A DNA stretch of 38,724 bases from Candidatus Krumholzibacteriia bacterium (GCA_035649275.1 DASRJW010000058.1:1-38724), one strand, 5' to 3'; positions 8,375 through 17,699 are shown, numbered from the stretch's first letter. Numbers and translations are program-made. The notes: generated by a model not told the origin, from the letters alone.

Positions 8375-10696
8375 TTACTTGAGCAGCAGCATACGGCGCG
8401 ACATTTCGTGCGTACCGGCGATCAAGTGGTAGACGTAAACGCCGCTCGGCGACGTCCGGCCGAGCTCGTCCCTGCCGTCCCAGCCGGCGGTATGCGGTCC
8501 GGCTTCCTGGGACGAAGCGACCAACGTCCGCACCCGTCGACCCAGAGCGTCGTAGATCACGAGACGCACCGGCGAGAACTCGGGCACGTTGTAACGGATC
8601 GTCGTGCTCGGGTTGAAGGGGTTCGGATAGTTGTCGGTGTCGAGCCCCGAGTCACCCAGAGTGGAATCGAAGAGCTCGCCATCGTTGGCGCAACGCCGGC
8701 CCTGTCCCATGTCGTGGGGCACGCACACCGTCAAGCGGCCGTCGCAGACACCGCCGCGGCCGTCGTCGGCCTGGTAGAGGATGGTGTAGACACGGCCGTT
8801 GCCACTTCCGGCCCGCTCGGCGCGCAGGTGGGCTGTGGGGCTCCCGACACCACGGGCGTCGGCGGCGTGGCTGCCACTCCCGGGGCCGGACACCGGCTCG
8901 TCCTGCATGATGCTCAGGATCCGGCACGACACCGGGTCGCCATCCGCATCGGCGACGCCCACGATGTCCACCGGCACCATGCGGCCATCGGGCGGCCAGA
9001 GCACTTCGACGCTGGCGGCGGCCTGGGCGCAGTCGGGCGCTTCGTTGGGCCGGGCCACGACGATGGCCACGGTCGCGTCGAAGAGCACGGGAGAAACGCG
9101 CGCCTGCATGTCGGCTTGGAAGCTGGCGCGCAGCTGCAGGTATTGTCCCTGCAAGCCGGACCCCACCAGATCCGCACCGCTCACCACCCCGCGCCAGCTT
9201 TCCCCATCCAGATTCTGCTGCTGGTCGGCAGCGCGCACCTGCACTTCGATGCGGCTCGAGCCTGTTTCCTCGCAGTTCCAGCCCACACGGCTCCACTCGG
9301 CGCCGGCGCTGCCGCCGTCGGCCACCACGGTCCAGGTGCCGGTCGCGTCGACCTCGCGCACGCGCACGATGCCGGTCATATTGCCGTAGGCGATCGCCGC
9401 CGACCCTGTACCCAGAGCGACCGTGAGGTCCATGGCCCCGAGGCCGTCGGTTCCCCCGGCCGGATCGAGGCGCATGACGTTGTTGGAGTTCTGGTTCACC
9501 ACCCAGACGCGGCCGTTGGCGTCCACGCTGATGCCCGTGGGCGCGAGGCCGACGGGGATGCGCTTGCGCAAATTCCCGGCGCTATCGAGGCGCGAGACGT
9601 CGTTCGTCGCCTTGTTGACCACCCAAGCGTTCCCGTCGGCAGTGACGGCGACACCGAAGCAGTCGCGGCCGCCAGTCAGCTTGGGGAAGCCGGCGACCAT
9701 GCTGCCCTGCGGCGTCAGCTTGGCGACGGTGTTGCGGTCCCACATGCCGACCCAGGCATAACCCTGGGCGTCCACGGCGAGACCGGAGGACCAGAGCACC
9801 GGGGTGCAGCTGGAAGCACCCGTCGACGGGTCATAACGCAGCACGGTGCCTTGGTTGAAAGAAGCGGACCAGAGCACGCCGCCCGCGTCGCTCACGCCAC
9901 CGTAGCCGCCGCACGAGGGCAGCATGCTCTGCAGGATGCGCCCGGTCGACGGATCGAGGACGTCGAATCCCGTCGGCCCGGACTGGAAGCCACCCACCCA
10001 CAGACGGTCGTCCGGGGCGATGGAAAGATGGTGCACGTCGGTGGCGGTGGTGCGCTGGTAGAGCAGAATGCATTCGTCTTCTGCATCCTGGACCTCGGCG
10101 GTGACACCACCGCTGCCGTCCCCGAGATCCGGCCAGGTCAGCAAATCTGCCAAAGCGCGTGAGGTGCGGATGAGGCCGTCGCCGTTGCGATCGACGGCAG
10201 TGCTGTAGACGAAGGGTGGCGCCAGATAACCACCCAATGGATCCGGCGTGAAACTGCCATCGGCGTTCTTGCGGCCTCGCGTGCCGCCGAGGACCAGACC
10301 GATCTTGACGACGCTGCCGCGCCCGCCGGCGGCCTCGCTCCGGTTGCCGACCCAGACGTTGCCGAAGCGATCCACGGCGGTGCGGGACGGATTGCCGGCG
10401 CGGAAGTCCGGCGCCGTGCGGTACTCGCCGAGGATCTGACCGCTGTTGGCGTCGATGCGGACGACGGTCTTGCGCCCGGTCTTCACGACCCATACGAAGG
10501 GAAACTCGAGGTCACGCGCATTCAGCTGCAGCTGATCGTGCGCCTCGGCGTGATTCACCTGCCAGAGCGTACCCTGGTCGAAATCCGGGTCGAGAGTGAA
10601 GGTTTGTTCCTGGGCTGTCGCGGCTGCGCCGGCGACAGTGACGCCCGCCAAGATGCAGACGCTCCATCGAGCCTGTCGTTGCCTGCGCGTCCTCAT
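8375..10696 (-). CDS. Secreted NHL/SMP-30-like beta-propeller protein with C-terminal FlgD/T9SS domain
   Basis: A predicted exported protein of 773 residues. The ATG at 10696 follows GGAGG at 9 bases and opens a signal peptide (about residues 1-29). The frame remains open upstream, but that stretch is antisense to the kinase gene and not protein-like. Residues ~30-450 contain repeated blades of the type GNVWVGN, GYAWVGMWDRNTVAKL, GNAWVVNKATNDVSRL and GRVWVVNQNSNNVMRL, characteristic of a vitamin-K/virginiamycin-lyase-like or NHL propeller. A Big/Ig-like region with Cys pairs follows. The end is a classical FlgD-type sorting domain (NPFNPSTTIRY, VRLVIYDALGRRVRTL, SGVYVYHL). It is probably a cell-surface structural or binding protein; no catalytic residues are recognised. 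Confidence 0.9.
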   Translation of the reverse strand: MRTRRQRQARWSVCILAGVTVAGAAATAQEQTFTLDPDFDQGTLWQVNHAEAHDQLQLNARDLEFPFVWVVKTGRKTVVRIDANSGQILGEYRTAPDFRAGNPSRTAVDRFGNVWVGNRSEAAGGRGSVVKIGLVLGGTRGRKNADGSFTPDPLGGYLAPPFVYSTAVDRNGDGLIRTSRALADLLTWPDLGDGSGGVTAEVQDAEDECILLYQRTTATDVHHLSIAPDDRLWVGGFQSGPTGFDVLDPSTGRILQSMLPSCGGYGGVSDAGGVLWSASFNQGTVLRYDPSTGASSCTPVLWSSGLAVDAQGYAWVGMWDRNTVAKLTPQGSMVAGFPKLTGGRDCFGVAVTADGNAWVVNKATNDVSRLDSAGNLRKRIPVGLAPTGISVDANGRVWVVNQNSNNVMRLDPAGGTDGLGAMDLTVALGTGSAAIAYGNMTGIVRVREVDATGTWTVVADGGSAGAEWSRVGWNCEETGSSRIEVQVRAADQQQNLDGESWRGVVSGADLVGSGLQGQYLQLRASFQADMQARVSPVLFDATVAIVVARPNEAPDCAQAAASVEVLWPPDGRMVPVDIVGVADADGDPVSCRILSIMQDEPVSGPGSGSHAADARGVGSPTAHLRAERAGSGNGRVYTILYQADDGRGGVCDGRLTVCVPHDMGQGRRCANDGELFDSTLGDSGLDTDNYPNPFNPSTTIRYNVPEFSPVRLVIYDALGRRVRTLVASSQEAGPHTAGWDGRDELGRTSPSGVYVYHLIAGTHEMSRRMLLLK

Positions 10697-10891
10697 CGTG
10701 CACCGCCTCCATGCGAAACCGTAGCTGCCGTGCTTTGCGCGCTCCTTCGCTCTGCGCGAGTTCACCCAGGAGCGCCACCCTCGCGACCCCGGTCCGTGCA
10801 ACTTCCCCGCCTGATTCGTCTGGAGGCCCCGGTGGAGCCCGCTCTGCCCCGGCGTGCCTCGGCGCACCAAGGCACCACCCGCCCCCGATCG

Positions 10892-10900
10892 TGCTATCCT
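10892..10900 (+). promoter_or_regulatory. Possible extended -10 element for the kinase gene
   Basis: TGC followed by TATCCT (10895-10900) resembles an extended -10 box 40 bases before the kinase start. No good -35 box is seen at the expected distance. The rest of the divergent 243-bp gap 10697-10939 shows nothing else that I can support. Confidence 0.25.
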
Positions 10901-10939
10901 GCATGCCTCGCCATTGCAGCTGTCCTGGTGGAGGAACCG

Positions 10940-13798
10940 ATGCTGTGCCCCCGTTGCACCGGCCCCATCACACCCGAGAGCCGTTTCTGCTCCAGCTGCG
11001 GGCTGTCCTTGGAGGAAACCCTCGCCGCCACGGGGAGTGGCCGCACGCCGCCGGTGACCACGCCGGTGGGGGCGGTGGCGGCCTCGAGCCAAAGCCCGAG
11101 CGTCTCCTGGGTGTCCGAGTCGAGCGGCACTTTCGCCGCCGGCACGCTGCTCCTCGGCCGCTACCGCGTCGTCGGGCCCCTCGGCCGCGGGGGCATGGGC
11201 GAGGTGGTGCGCGCCGACGATCTCACCCTGGGCCAGGCGGTGGCCCTCAAATTCCTGCCGCGCGAGCTGGCGAGCAATCCCGAACGCCTGGCACGCTTCC
11301 ACGCCGAGGTGCGCATCGCCCGGCAGGTGTCGCACCCCAATGTCTGCCGCGTCTACGACATCGGCGATCTCGGCGGCCAGCCGTTCTTGTCGATGGAGTT
11401 CGTCGACGGCGAGGACCTGGCGTCGCTGCTGCGGCGCATCGGACGCCTGCCGGACGACAAGGTGGCAGAGATCGCCCGCCAGATCTGCGCCGGGCTAGCG
11501 GCCGCGCATCACACCGGCATCCTGCACCGCGACCTCAAGCCGGCGAACGTCATGTTGGATCGGCGCGGCAAGGTGCGGATCACCGATTTCGGTCTTGCCG
11601 TGGTGCAGGAACAGGCGCGAGGCGACGAGCGCGCTGGCACCCCGGCCTACATGGCGCCGGAGCAGCTCGCTGGGCGCGAGCTCACCATCCAGAGCGACCT
11701 CTACGCACTCGGCCTCGTGCTCTTCGAGATGCTGACGGGGAAGCGCCCGCACCGCGGACAGACACTGGGCGAGCTCGGCGCCGAGCGCTCGCAGCTACCG
11801 TCGCGACCGTCCACGGTGCTGGAACACGTCGATCCGGCGCTGGAGCGCGTCATCCTGCGTTGTCTCGAGCCCGAACCGTCGGAGCGCCCGAAATCCGCCA
11901 TCGCTGTGGCGGCCTCCCTACCGGGAGGTGACCCGCTGGCTGCGGCGCTGGAGGCCGGTGAGACGCCCTCCCCCGACATGGTGGCCGCAGCCGGAGCGGA
12001 AGGCCGTTCGCGTCCGCTCCTCGCCTGGAGTTTGCTCGGCGGCGTGCTCGCCGCCCTCGCCGTGCTGCTCCTCATCGCCCCGCGCTACTACATGGTGAAT
12101 TGGATGCCACTGCCGAAGCGACCCGCGGTGCTCGAAGACCGCGCCACCGAGATCCTGCGCGGCCTGGGATACACGGAGAAACCCGGCGATCATGCCTCCG
12201 GATTCGACTTTCACACCGACTACCTGGAATACGTCACGCGCCACGATTCGAGCCTGACGCGATGGGAATGCCTGCGGCGCGATCCCGCCGCTCTCCTCTT
12301 CTGGTACCGCGAGAGCCCGAAGCACATGCGGCCGGAGGAGTTCGCTACCTTCAGGGTGAGCTACGACGACCCGCCACCGCTGCAGCGCGGCATGCGGCGG
12401 CTGATGCTCGATCCGTCGGGAAACCTCGTGGATCTCCAGGTCGTTCCCCCCGAGATCGACTCGGTGCAGGTACAACCGGCGGTAGCGACCGGGTCCACGA
12501 CTTCGGCTCAGGCGGTCGCGGCGCCGGCCCTCACAGCACCGGTGGTGACGACCTCGGCAACCGCCACGCCGGCGGCCGCCGTACCCGGCATCGCCACGCC
12601 GTCACCCGATCCACCTGCCGCTCCGTCCCTCGAGCCGTCTGCGGCGCAGGAGCAGCAGCTCTTCACCCTCGCCGGTCTCGACGCCGGTCGGTTCAAGCCG
12701 GCGCCGAGCGTCTGGGTGCCGCCGGAGTATTGCGACGTTCGCCGCGCCTGGACGAGAAGCAGCGTCACGCGACCCGATCTGTCGCTTCGCCTCGAAGCGG
12801 GCTGGCACGCCGGCAGGCTCGTGTACTTCGATCGCATCGGCCCATGGCGCGAAACCGAGGCGGCGCGCCCGCCAGAAAGCACCACCCGGCGCGTGGGCGG
12901 GATCGTCTCCACCCTCCTCGTGCTCTCTCTTCTGGTCGGCAGCGTCATCCACGCCCGGTTCAACCTCTTGAAAGGTCGTGGCGACTGGCGCAGCGCCACC
13001 CGGCTTGCCCTGTTCATCATGGCGCTGCACCTGCTCACCTGGATCTGCGTGGCGAACCATGCTGCCTCCCTGAGGGAGGAGTTCGACATGGCTATAGAGA
13101 GCCTGACCCTCACCCTCTTCCTTGCCGCCTTCTTCTGGGTGGTCTACGTGGCTCTCGAGCCCCACATGCGCCGCCGCTGGCCCGACCTCATCATCTCCTG
13201 GACACGCTTGCTCTCGGGCCGGCTGCGCGACCCGCTCGTGGGACGCGACCTCCTCATCGGCGCCCTCTTCGGAGTCCTGTGCGTCCTCCTCGACAGCCTC
13301 GATCAATTCCTTCCCCGATGGCTCGGCATTCCACCGCACTATCCGCAGGGCACGCAGCTGTTCGCCCTCGCCGGCATTCCCCAGGCACTGCTGGTCGCGG
13401 TGAACACGGTGGCAGATTCCATGTTCGGACCGCTCGCGACGGTGCTCCTCCTCCTCGGGCTCGGCCGCTTGTTGCGGAGCCGCCTTCTGGCCGCCGTCGT
13501 CGTCGTGGTGGTGGTCGGTCTCATGGTGTCCACCCAGCTCGATCCCACCGGGGCCCACCCGCAGATCACCATCCCCATCGGCCTGGCGCTGATGACGGTG
13601 TGGATGCTCACGGCGTTGCGCTTCGGCGTGCTCGCTCTCGTGACCACGGCTTACATCACCAACCTCCTGGACGTCGCCCCGATCACCTCCGATTGGTCGC
13701 TGTGGTACGCCGGCAGCGGCGCCGTCGCCTTGCTGCTCACGCTCGCCATCGCTCTCTTCGGCCTTCGCTGCACCCTGAGCCCGGCGCGCAACGCCTGA
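10940..13798 (+). CDS. Ser/Thr protein kinase with N-terminal zinc ribbon and polytopic membrane C-terminus
   Basis: A Hanks-type Ser/Thr kinase of 952 residues. The ATG at 10940 follows GGAGGA. The N-terminus is a zinc ribbon with two CxxC knuckles (CPRC, CSSC) within the first 25 residues. The kinase domain spans about residues 72-335: glycine loop LGRGGMGEV, VALK lysine K104, HRDLKPAN (D198), DFG (D216) and PAYMAPEQ, all intact. A first membrane helix lies near 359-380. An extracytoplasmic-looking segment follows with an Ala/Thr/Pro-rich linker (about 512-570), then at least six further hydrophobic segments from residue ~652 to the end. Most bacterial kinases of this class end in one helix plus a sensor domain, so the polytopic tail is unusual. 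It probably senses an envelope signal; the substrates are unknown. Confidence 0.93.
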   Translation: MLCPRCTGPITPESRFCSSCGLSLEETLAATGSGRTPPVTTPVGAVAASSQSPSVSWVSESSGTFAAGTLLLGRYRVVGPLGRGGMGEVVRADDLTLGQAVALKFLPRELASNPERLARFHAEVRIARQVSHPNVCRVYDIGDLGGQPFLSMEFVDGEDLASLLRRIGRLPDDKVAEIARQICAGLAAAHHTGILHRDLKPANVMLDRRGKVRITDFGLAVVQEQARGDERAGTPAYMAPEQLAGRELTIQSDLYALGLVLFEMLTGKRPHRGQTLGELGAERSQLPSRPSTVLEHVDPALERVILRCLEPEPSERPKSAIAVAASLPGGDPLAAALEAGETPSPDMVAAAGAEGRSRPLLAWSLLGGVLAALAVLLLIAPRYYMVNWMPLPKRPAVLEDRATEILRGLGYTEKPGDHASGFDFHTDYLEYVTRHDSSLTRWECLRRDPAALLFWYRESPKHMRPEEFATFRVSYDDPPPLQRGMRRLMLDPSGNLVDLQVVPPEIDSVQVQPAVATGSTTSAQAVAAPALTAPVVTTSATATPAAAVPGIATPSPDPPAAPSLEPSAAQEQQLFTLAGLDAGRFKPAPSVWVPPEYCDVRRAWTRSSVTRPDLSLRLEAGWHAGRLVYFDRIGPWRETEAARPPESTTRRVGGIVSTLLVLSLLVGSVIHARFNLLKGRGDWRSATRLALFIMALHLLTWICVANHAASLREEFDMAIESLTLTLFLAAFFWVVYVALEPHMRRRWPDLIISWTRLLSGRLRDPLVGRDLLIGALFGVLCVLLDSLDQFLPRWLGIPPHYPQGTQLFALAGIPQALLVAVNTVADSMFGPLATVLLLLGLGRLLRSRLLAAVVVVVVVGLMVSTQLDPTGAHPQITIPIGLALMTVWMLTALRFGVLALVTTAYITNLLDVAPITSDWSLWYAGSGAVALLLTLAIALFGLRCTLSPARNA

Positions 13799-13799
13799 A

Positions 13800-13826
13800 C
13801 CGCCCGAGGCACGAGGCCCCGGGCGG
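13800..13826. terminator. Hairpin after the kinase gene, possible terminator
   Basis: CCGCCCGAGGC (13800-13810) pairs with GCCCCGGGCGG (13816-13826) with one mismatch and a 5-base loop, starting 2 bases after the kinase stop. It lies between convergent genes. There is no T-tract, so termination activity is uncertain. Confidence 0.5.
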
Positions 13827-13899
13827 CAACAGCGCCGCACCGGCGTGAGGGTCCCGAAGATCAGTGATCAGTGGGGGAAGGAGAAGAGCGCGTTCCGGC

Positions 13900-14547
13900 T
13901 CAGGACTCGCCTTGTGCCGCGAGGTCTTGCTGGAGCATGCCGTGCCCGTCGTTCTCGGCGGCCTTGACCAGCTCTTCGATGATCAAGCCATCGCCGGGGA
14001 ACTCCGCCACGCCGGTACGCACGCGCAGCAGCGTCGCCGTCTGCAGCGACGTCCGCAACCGCTGGGCCGCGAGCCCGGCCTGCGCCCGGTTGGCTTCGGG
14101 GAGAACGATGACGAAGCGGTCGTCCACCGGGTCGCTGGTCACGATGTCGCTGTTGCGCAGCAGGTCGCGCAGCATGGCGCCCAGGTGCCAGAAGGCGAAG
14201 GCCAGCTCGCGCCCGCTTTGCCCGCGTCCGGATTCCTCGGCCTTGCCTCCCCGGCGATCGATGTCGATCACGAGCACGGCGAGGCTGCGCTCGTAGCGCC
14301 GCATTCGCGCCAGCTCCTGGCTGAGCCGAGGCAAGGACCGCCGGTAGCTGGGGGTGACCAGCTCGGCCTTGGGAGGATCTCCCCACGTGTTCACCGGTCG
14401 TCGCTGCCAGGCCATGATGAGCACCGCTCCCAGGAGCAGTCCGGCCACCGAGATCCACGACCCCAGGGGGGCATCTGCCCCCGGCATCTGCAGCAGGTTG
14501 CCGAGAACCGCGAGAGAAGTGGTTGCGCCAGCCATGAAGTTTTCCAT
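13900..14547 (-). CDS. Membrane-anchored degenerate GGDEF-domain protein
   Basis: A 215-residue protein with one N-terminal membrane helix (about residues 31-47) and a domain that follows the diguanylate cyclase fold: LAVLVIDIDRRGG early in the domain and DRFVIVLPEA where the signature loop should end. The GG(D/E)EF signature reads SDPVDDRF, so the catalytic glycines are lost, and cyclase activity is unlikely. It is the third gene of the leftward operon, 54 bases after the Wzc-like gene, and may be a c-di-GMP- or GTP-sensing scaffold or a pure structural relic. A second in-frame ATG lies 4 codons inside. The domain assignment rests on pattern reading and is moderate. Confidence 0.75.
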   Translation of the reverse strand: MENFMAGATTSLAVLGNLLQMPGADAPLGSWISVAGLLLGAVLIMAWQRRPVNTWGDPPKAELVTPSYRRSLPRLSQELARMRRYERSLAVLVIDIDRRGGKAEESGRGQSGRELAFAFWHLGAMLRDLLRNSDIVTSDPVDDRFVIVLPEANRAQAGLAAQRLRTSLQTATLLRVRTGVAEFPGDGLIIEELVKAAENDGHGMLQQDLAAQGES

Positions 14548-14601
14548 TCGCCGTGTGTCGATCGGGGCGCCCGATTCCAGGAACGTTGATTGCCGCCAGC
14601 C

Positions 14602-16941
14602 TCAGGCCTGGGCCGGCTGCTCCGCTTCCGAGCGGTCGATGTCGCGGTAGTAGCTGTAATAGCTGCCGTAGACACCGACCGGCTCGAAGTGATTCAGGAC
14701 CATGCCGAGAACGTGTGCATTGCCGTTCTCCAGCAGCTGCTTGGCCTTGAGCAGCGATTCTTCATCGATCTTCGCCGAATTCACCACGAATAGCACGCAG
14801 TCGACCAAGGTCGAAACGATGGCGGCGTCGTGGACCAGCATGATCGGAGGGGCATCGATCAGGATGACGTCGTATTTCTGCTTCAGGGTCTGCAGGATCA
14901 CCTTCACCCGCTGGGCGAAGTTGGAGATCGTGACGCTCGGGTTCCGCCAAGCATCACCGCTCGGCAGCACCGCGAGGTTCTTGATCCGCACGGGCTTGAT
15001 GTTCTCCTGCAGCAGCTCTTCCAGATGCTTCGGGCTGGTCTCGCGCATGCGATCGAGGGAGAGCGTCGGAGTCTTCGCCTTCTTGTGCTTGCCATTGGAC
15101 AGCCAGGCCTCGGCGTTGTCGTCTTCCGGGCTGGCACTCACTGGATTGTCGGAGAATAGGACTTCGCTCAACCCCGGCCCGCGGCGGACATCGAAGGCGG
15201 TGTGCTGCACCGGACGCCGCACTTCCGAGTCGAGAACCAGCACTTTCTGTCCTTGCTTCGCCAAGGTGATGGCAAGGTTGGAGAGCGTGGTGGATTTGCC
15301 TTCGCTCGCCGCGATGCTCGTCACCAGGATGGTGCGGTAGCGCTCGCCCACGCCCATGAACTGCAGGTTCGTGCGCAGCATGCGATAGGCTTCGGCGACG
15401 GCGGAATAGGGCTCGATGTGGGAGAACAGGTGGCGCTTGATCCGCCTGACCTGGGCCCGGCTACGCGTGTCGTTCTCCAGCTTCAGCTGCCCCCGCGGCA
15501 GCTTCTCGATGCGCGGCACCGATGCCAGCACCGACCAGCCGGTCATGCTCTCCAGGTTGCGCACCGAACCCGGCGAGGCCCCGCTCATGCTGTCCAGGAT
15601 CCAGGCCAGACCTAAGCCGACCACCATTCCCATCAGCATGCCGATTCCGAGGTTCAGGAACTTCCGCGGCCGGATCGGCAGGCGCGGCACGATGGCGTCG
15701 TCGAGGATGCGGATGCTGGGGATCTTCTCCGCCTCGGTGATCTTGGTTTCCTCGAGCTTCTCGAGCACGTTGGTGTAGATCTTCTGGTTCACGTTGCGCT
15801 CGCGCTCGAGCTGCGCCAGGTTGAGCTCCTTGTCCGGCAGAGCGCTCAGGGTGTTGTTGTAGTCGCCGATGACCTTCTTCAGCGCCGCTTCCTGGGCTTT
15901 CAGGGATTCGATCTCGATCTGCAGCGTGGCAGCCTCGCCGAAGTACTTCGCCATCTGCGCGATCGGGTCGGCGACGTTCCGCGATTCCACCAGCTTGGTC
16001 GCTTCGTTCTTCAGGTCCTTCTTGGTGCGCTCGATCTCGTCGTTGAGAGCCACCATCTTCGGGTGCGTCGGCGGGTAGTTCTGCACCTTCAGGTCCATGT
16101 ACTGCTTCTGCTGCTCGATGAGCTTGGTCATCAGGGTCTGGGCCCAGGGGCTCGAGACCTCGGTGATCGCCGGCACCAGACCTGCCTTCTGCTTGGAGAT
16201 CTCCGCCTCCACCGCGGTCAGGCGCTCTTGCAGCGAGTGTCGATTGGTGGACGCCTGGTTGTAGAGCACTTCCGCTTCGGTGGCGCGGCGCAGGATCTCC
16301 TGAGCTTCGCTCTCGAAGGAGACGACACCATGCGACTCCTTGTACTGCTTGAGTGACTGCTCTGAGCGCTCCAGCTTTTGCTTGAAGATCGCCAGCTGGT
16401 CTTCCATGAAGCGGCGCACTCCCGAGGTGCCCTCGTGCTTGATCCGGAAGCTGCGCTCCTGGAAGACCTGCGCCGCCGTGTTGGCCACCGTGGCGCAGAG
16501 CTCGGGATCCTGCATTTGCACGCTGATGCGCACGATATTCGAATTGCGCACGGCGTAGGCGCTGATGCTCGCCTGGATCTCGGCCACCACGAAGTTGACC
16601 GGATCGAAGCCCTCGGGCGCTTCTTCCGGATAGGGGAAGCGTTGCAGCATATCGACCGACAGCGCGTCGGAGATGTCCTTGGCGAACGAGAAGCTGGTGA
16701 ACTCCTCGAGCCGATTGGCGATGACGATCTCACGGGAGAAATCGTACTCGTAGCTCTGAATCGGGGCCGTGACCTCGTCGAACACCACGGTGGTGCTGGC
16801 CTGATAGATCGGAGTCTGGACCTCGTTGTAGATGCCGACGGGGCCGAGAACCACGATGAAGCAGAGCAACAACAGCATCTTCCGCCGGCGGATGATGCGG
16901 CTCAATCGGCTCAGAATCTGTTCGGTGTCGGAATGCTGCAT
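14602..16941 (-). CDS. Wzc-type polysaccharide co-polymerase / BY-kinase
   Basis: An inner-membrane chain-length regulator fused to a bacterial tyrosine kinase, 779 residues. It has a first membrane helix near 20-42, a long periplasmic coiled-coil Wzz domain (about 45-425, rich in E/K/Q heptads), a second helix near 432-455, then the cytoplasmic kinase. Walker A is ASEGKST (about 547), Walker A' is VLVLDSEVRRP (about 567-577) and Walker B is VILIDAPPIM (about 692-700). The A' box carries D-S-E in place of the usual D-x-D. An insertion of roughly 60 residues rich in K, D and E lies between A' and B. The C-terminus has a tyrosine cluster (YGSYYSYY), the usual autophosphorylation site. It follows the SLBB export gene by 35 bases and would control polymer length and export. 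Confidence 0.95.
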   Translation of the reverse strand: MQHSDTEQILSRLSRIIRRRKMLLLLCFIVVLGPVGIYNEVQTPIYQASTTVVFDEVTAPIQSYEYDFSREIVIANRLEEFTSFSFAKDISDALSVDMLQRFPYPEEAPEGFDPVNFVVAEIQASISAYAVRNSNIVRISVQMQDPELCATVANTAAQVFQERSFRIKHEGTSGVRRFMEDQLAIFKQKLERSEQSLKQYKESHGVVSFESEAQEILRRATEAEVLYNQASTNRHSLQERLTAVEAEISKQKAGLVPAITEVSSPWAQTLMTKLIEQQKQYMDLKVQNYPPTHPKMVALNDEIERTKKDLKNEATKLVESRNVADPIAQMAKYFGEAATLQIEIESLKAQEAALKKVIGDYNNTLSALPDKELNLAQLERERNVNQKIYTNVLEKLEETKITEAEKIPSIRILDDAIVPRLPIRPRKFLNLGIGMLMGMVVGLGLAWILDSMSGASPGSVRNLESMTGWSVLASVPRIEKLPRGQLKLENDTRSRAQVRRIKRHLFSHIEPYSAVAEAYRMLRTNLQFMGVGERYRTILVTSIAASEGKSTTLSNLAITLAKQGQKVLVLDSEVRRPVQHTAFDVRRGPGLSEVLFSDNPVSASPEDDNAEAWLSNGKHKKAKTPTLSLDRMRETSPKHLEELLQENIKPVRIKNLAVLPSGDAWRNPSVTISNFAQRVKVILQTLKQKYDVILIDAPPIMLVHDAAIVSTLVDCVLFVVNSAKIDEESLLKAKQLLENGNAHVLGMVLNHFEPVGVYGSYYSYYRDIDRSEAEQPAQA

Positions 16942-16976
16942 CGAAGGCTACTCCCGTCAGGAATGCTGGCCGGCAC

Positions 16977-17522
16977 TCACTCGTTGAATGCGCGTACGCC
17001 GATGAAATACGTCGTCGCCACGATGGAAAGATCGCGCAGGACCGCGGCCGTGGTACGCCACGCCGCCCAGCTGTTGCGGGGCACCATGACGACGTCGCCA
17101 GGATGCAGCAGAGGCACCTCTGCCGTCTTGCCCTGCAGGATGTCCGCGATGTTGACGCGGAACACCCGCTGCGCCGCTGGGTCGCTGCCGTTGGTGCTGC
17201 CGGCTCCCCCGAGGGCGCTCGGCTCGCCGACGCCGCCCAAACGAGTGATGGTCACTTCGCTCAAGCGGGCCGTGCCCGTGCCGCCACCGGCTTTCGATAG
17301 GAGCTCGAGGACGTTGGTGTCGTCCGCCACACGGTATTCTCCGGGGCGCGCCACCTCGCCGAGCACGTGCACCACCATCTCCAAACGATTCTCCTCACCG
17401 AGGAGATAGTCGTCCTTCTGCTGAGCGATGGCCCCGGCGGGAACGAGCCATTGGGCGAGCAGCGCCGCGCAGGCGCAGTCGCGCAGCAGGGAACGAAGTC
17501 CCAAAGAGTGGTTACCTCTCAT
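16977..17522 (-). CDS. Short SLBB-domain polysaccharide export protein (Wza-related)
   Basis: A secreted 181-residue protein with a signal peptide (about residues 1-34, ending AGAIAQ) and one SLBB domain (VHVLGEVARPGEYRV, then NVLELLSKAGG, VLLHPGDVVMVP-type ending at PGDVVMVP). A hydrophobic segment near the C-terminus (about 160-175) could be a membrane anchor. Wza-type exporters normally have a PES domain before one or more SLBB domains and are over 350 residues. The PES domain is absent here, so this is either a partner of a full exporter encoded elsewhere or a divergent type. It is the first gene of the leftward operon with the Wzc homologue. The ATG at 17522 has a weak GAAAGA site. A TTG six codons later has a better AGAGG and could be the true start. 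Confidence 0.85.
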   Translation of the reverse strand: MRGNHSLGLRSLLRDCACAALLAQWLVPAGAIAQQKDDYLLGEENRLEMVVHVLGEVARPGEYRVADDTNVLELLSKAGGGTGTARLSEVTITRLGGVGEPSALGGAGSTNGSDPAAQRVFRVNIADILQGKTAEVPLLHPGDVVMVPRNSWAAWRTTAAVLRDLSIVATTYFIGVRAFNE

Positions 17523-17699
17523 AGTAATAGATCTTTCACGGTTTCTGAATAGTCGAGGCGAAAAAAGCTCCGGGATCCGGCGAATACCCTGAGCCTTTCA
17601 TGGAGGACCGCGAACCGTCGCTCGCAGCCGCAGATCAAGCATACCCGACGTGGTGAGCAGACCGCCAGGATGCCGCCATGGTCCGGGCCTGCAAAGCTA

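Noticed and set aside
10697-11335. An N-terminal extension of the minus-strand propeller gene
   Set aside because: The upstream part is antisense to the kinase gene; the ATG at 10696 has a ribosome site and a signal peptide.
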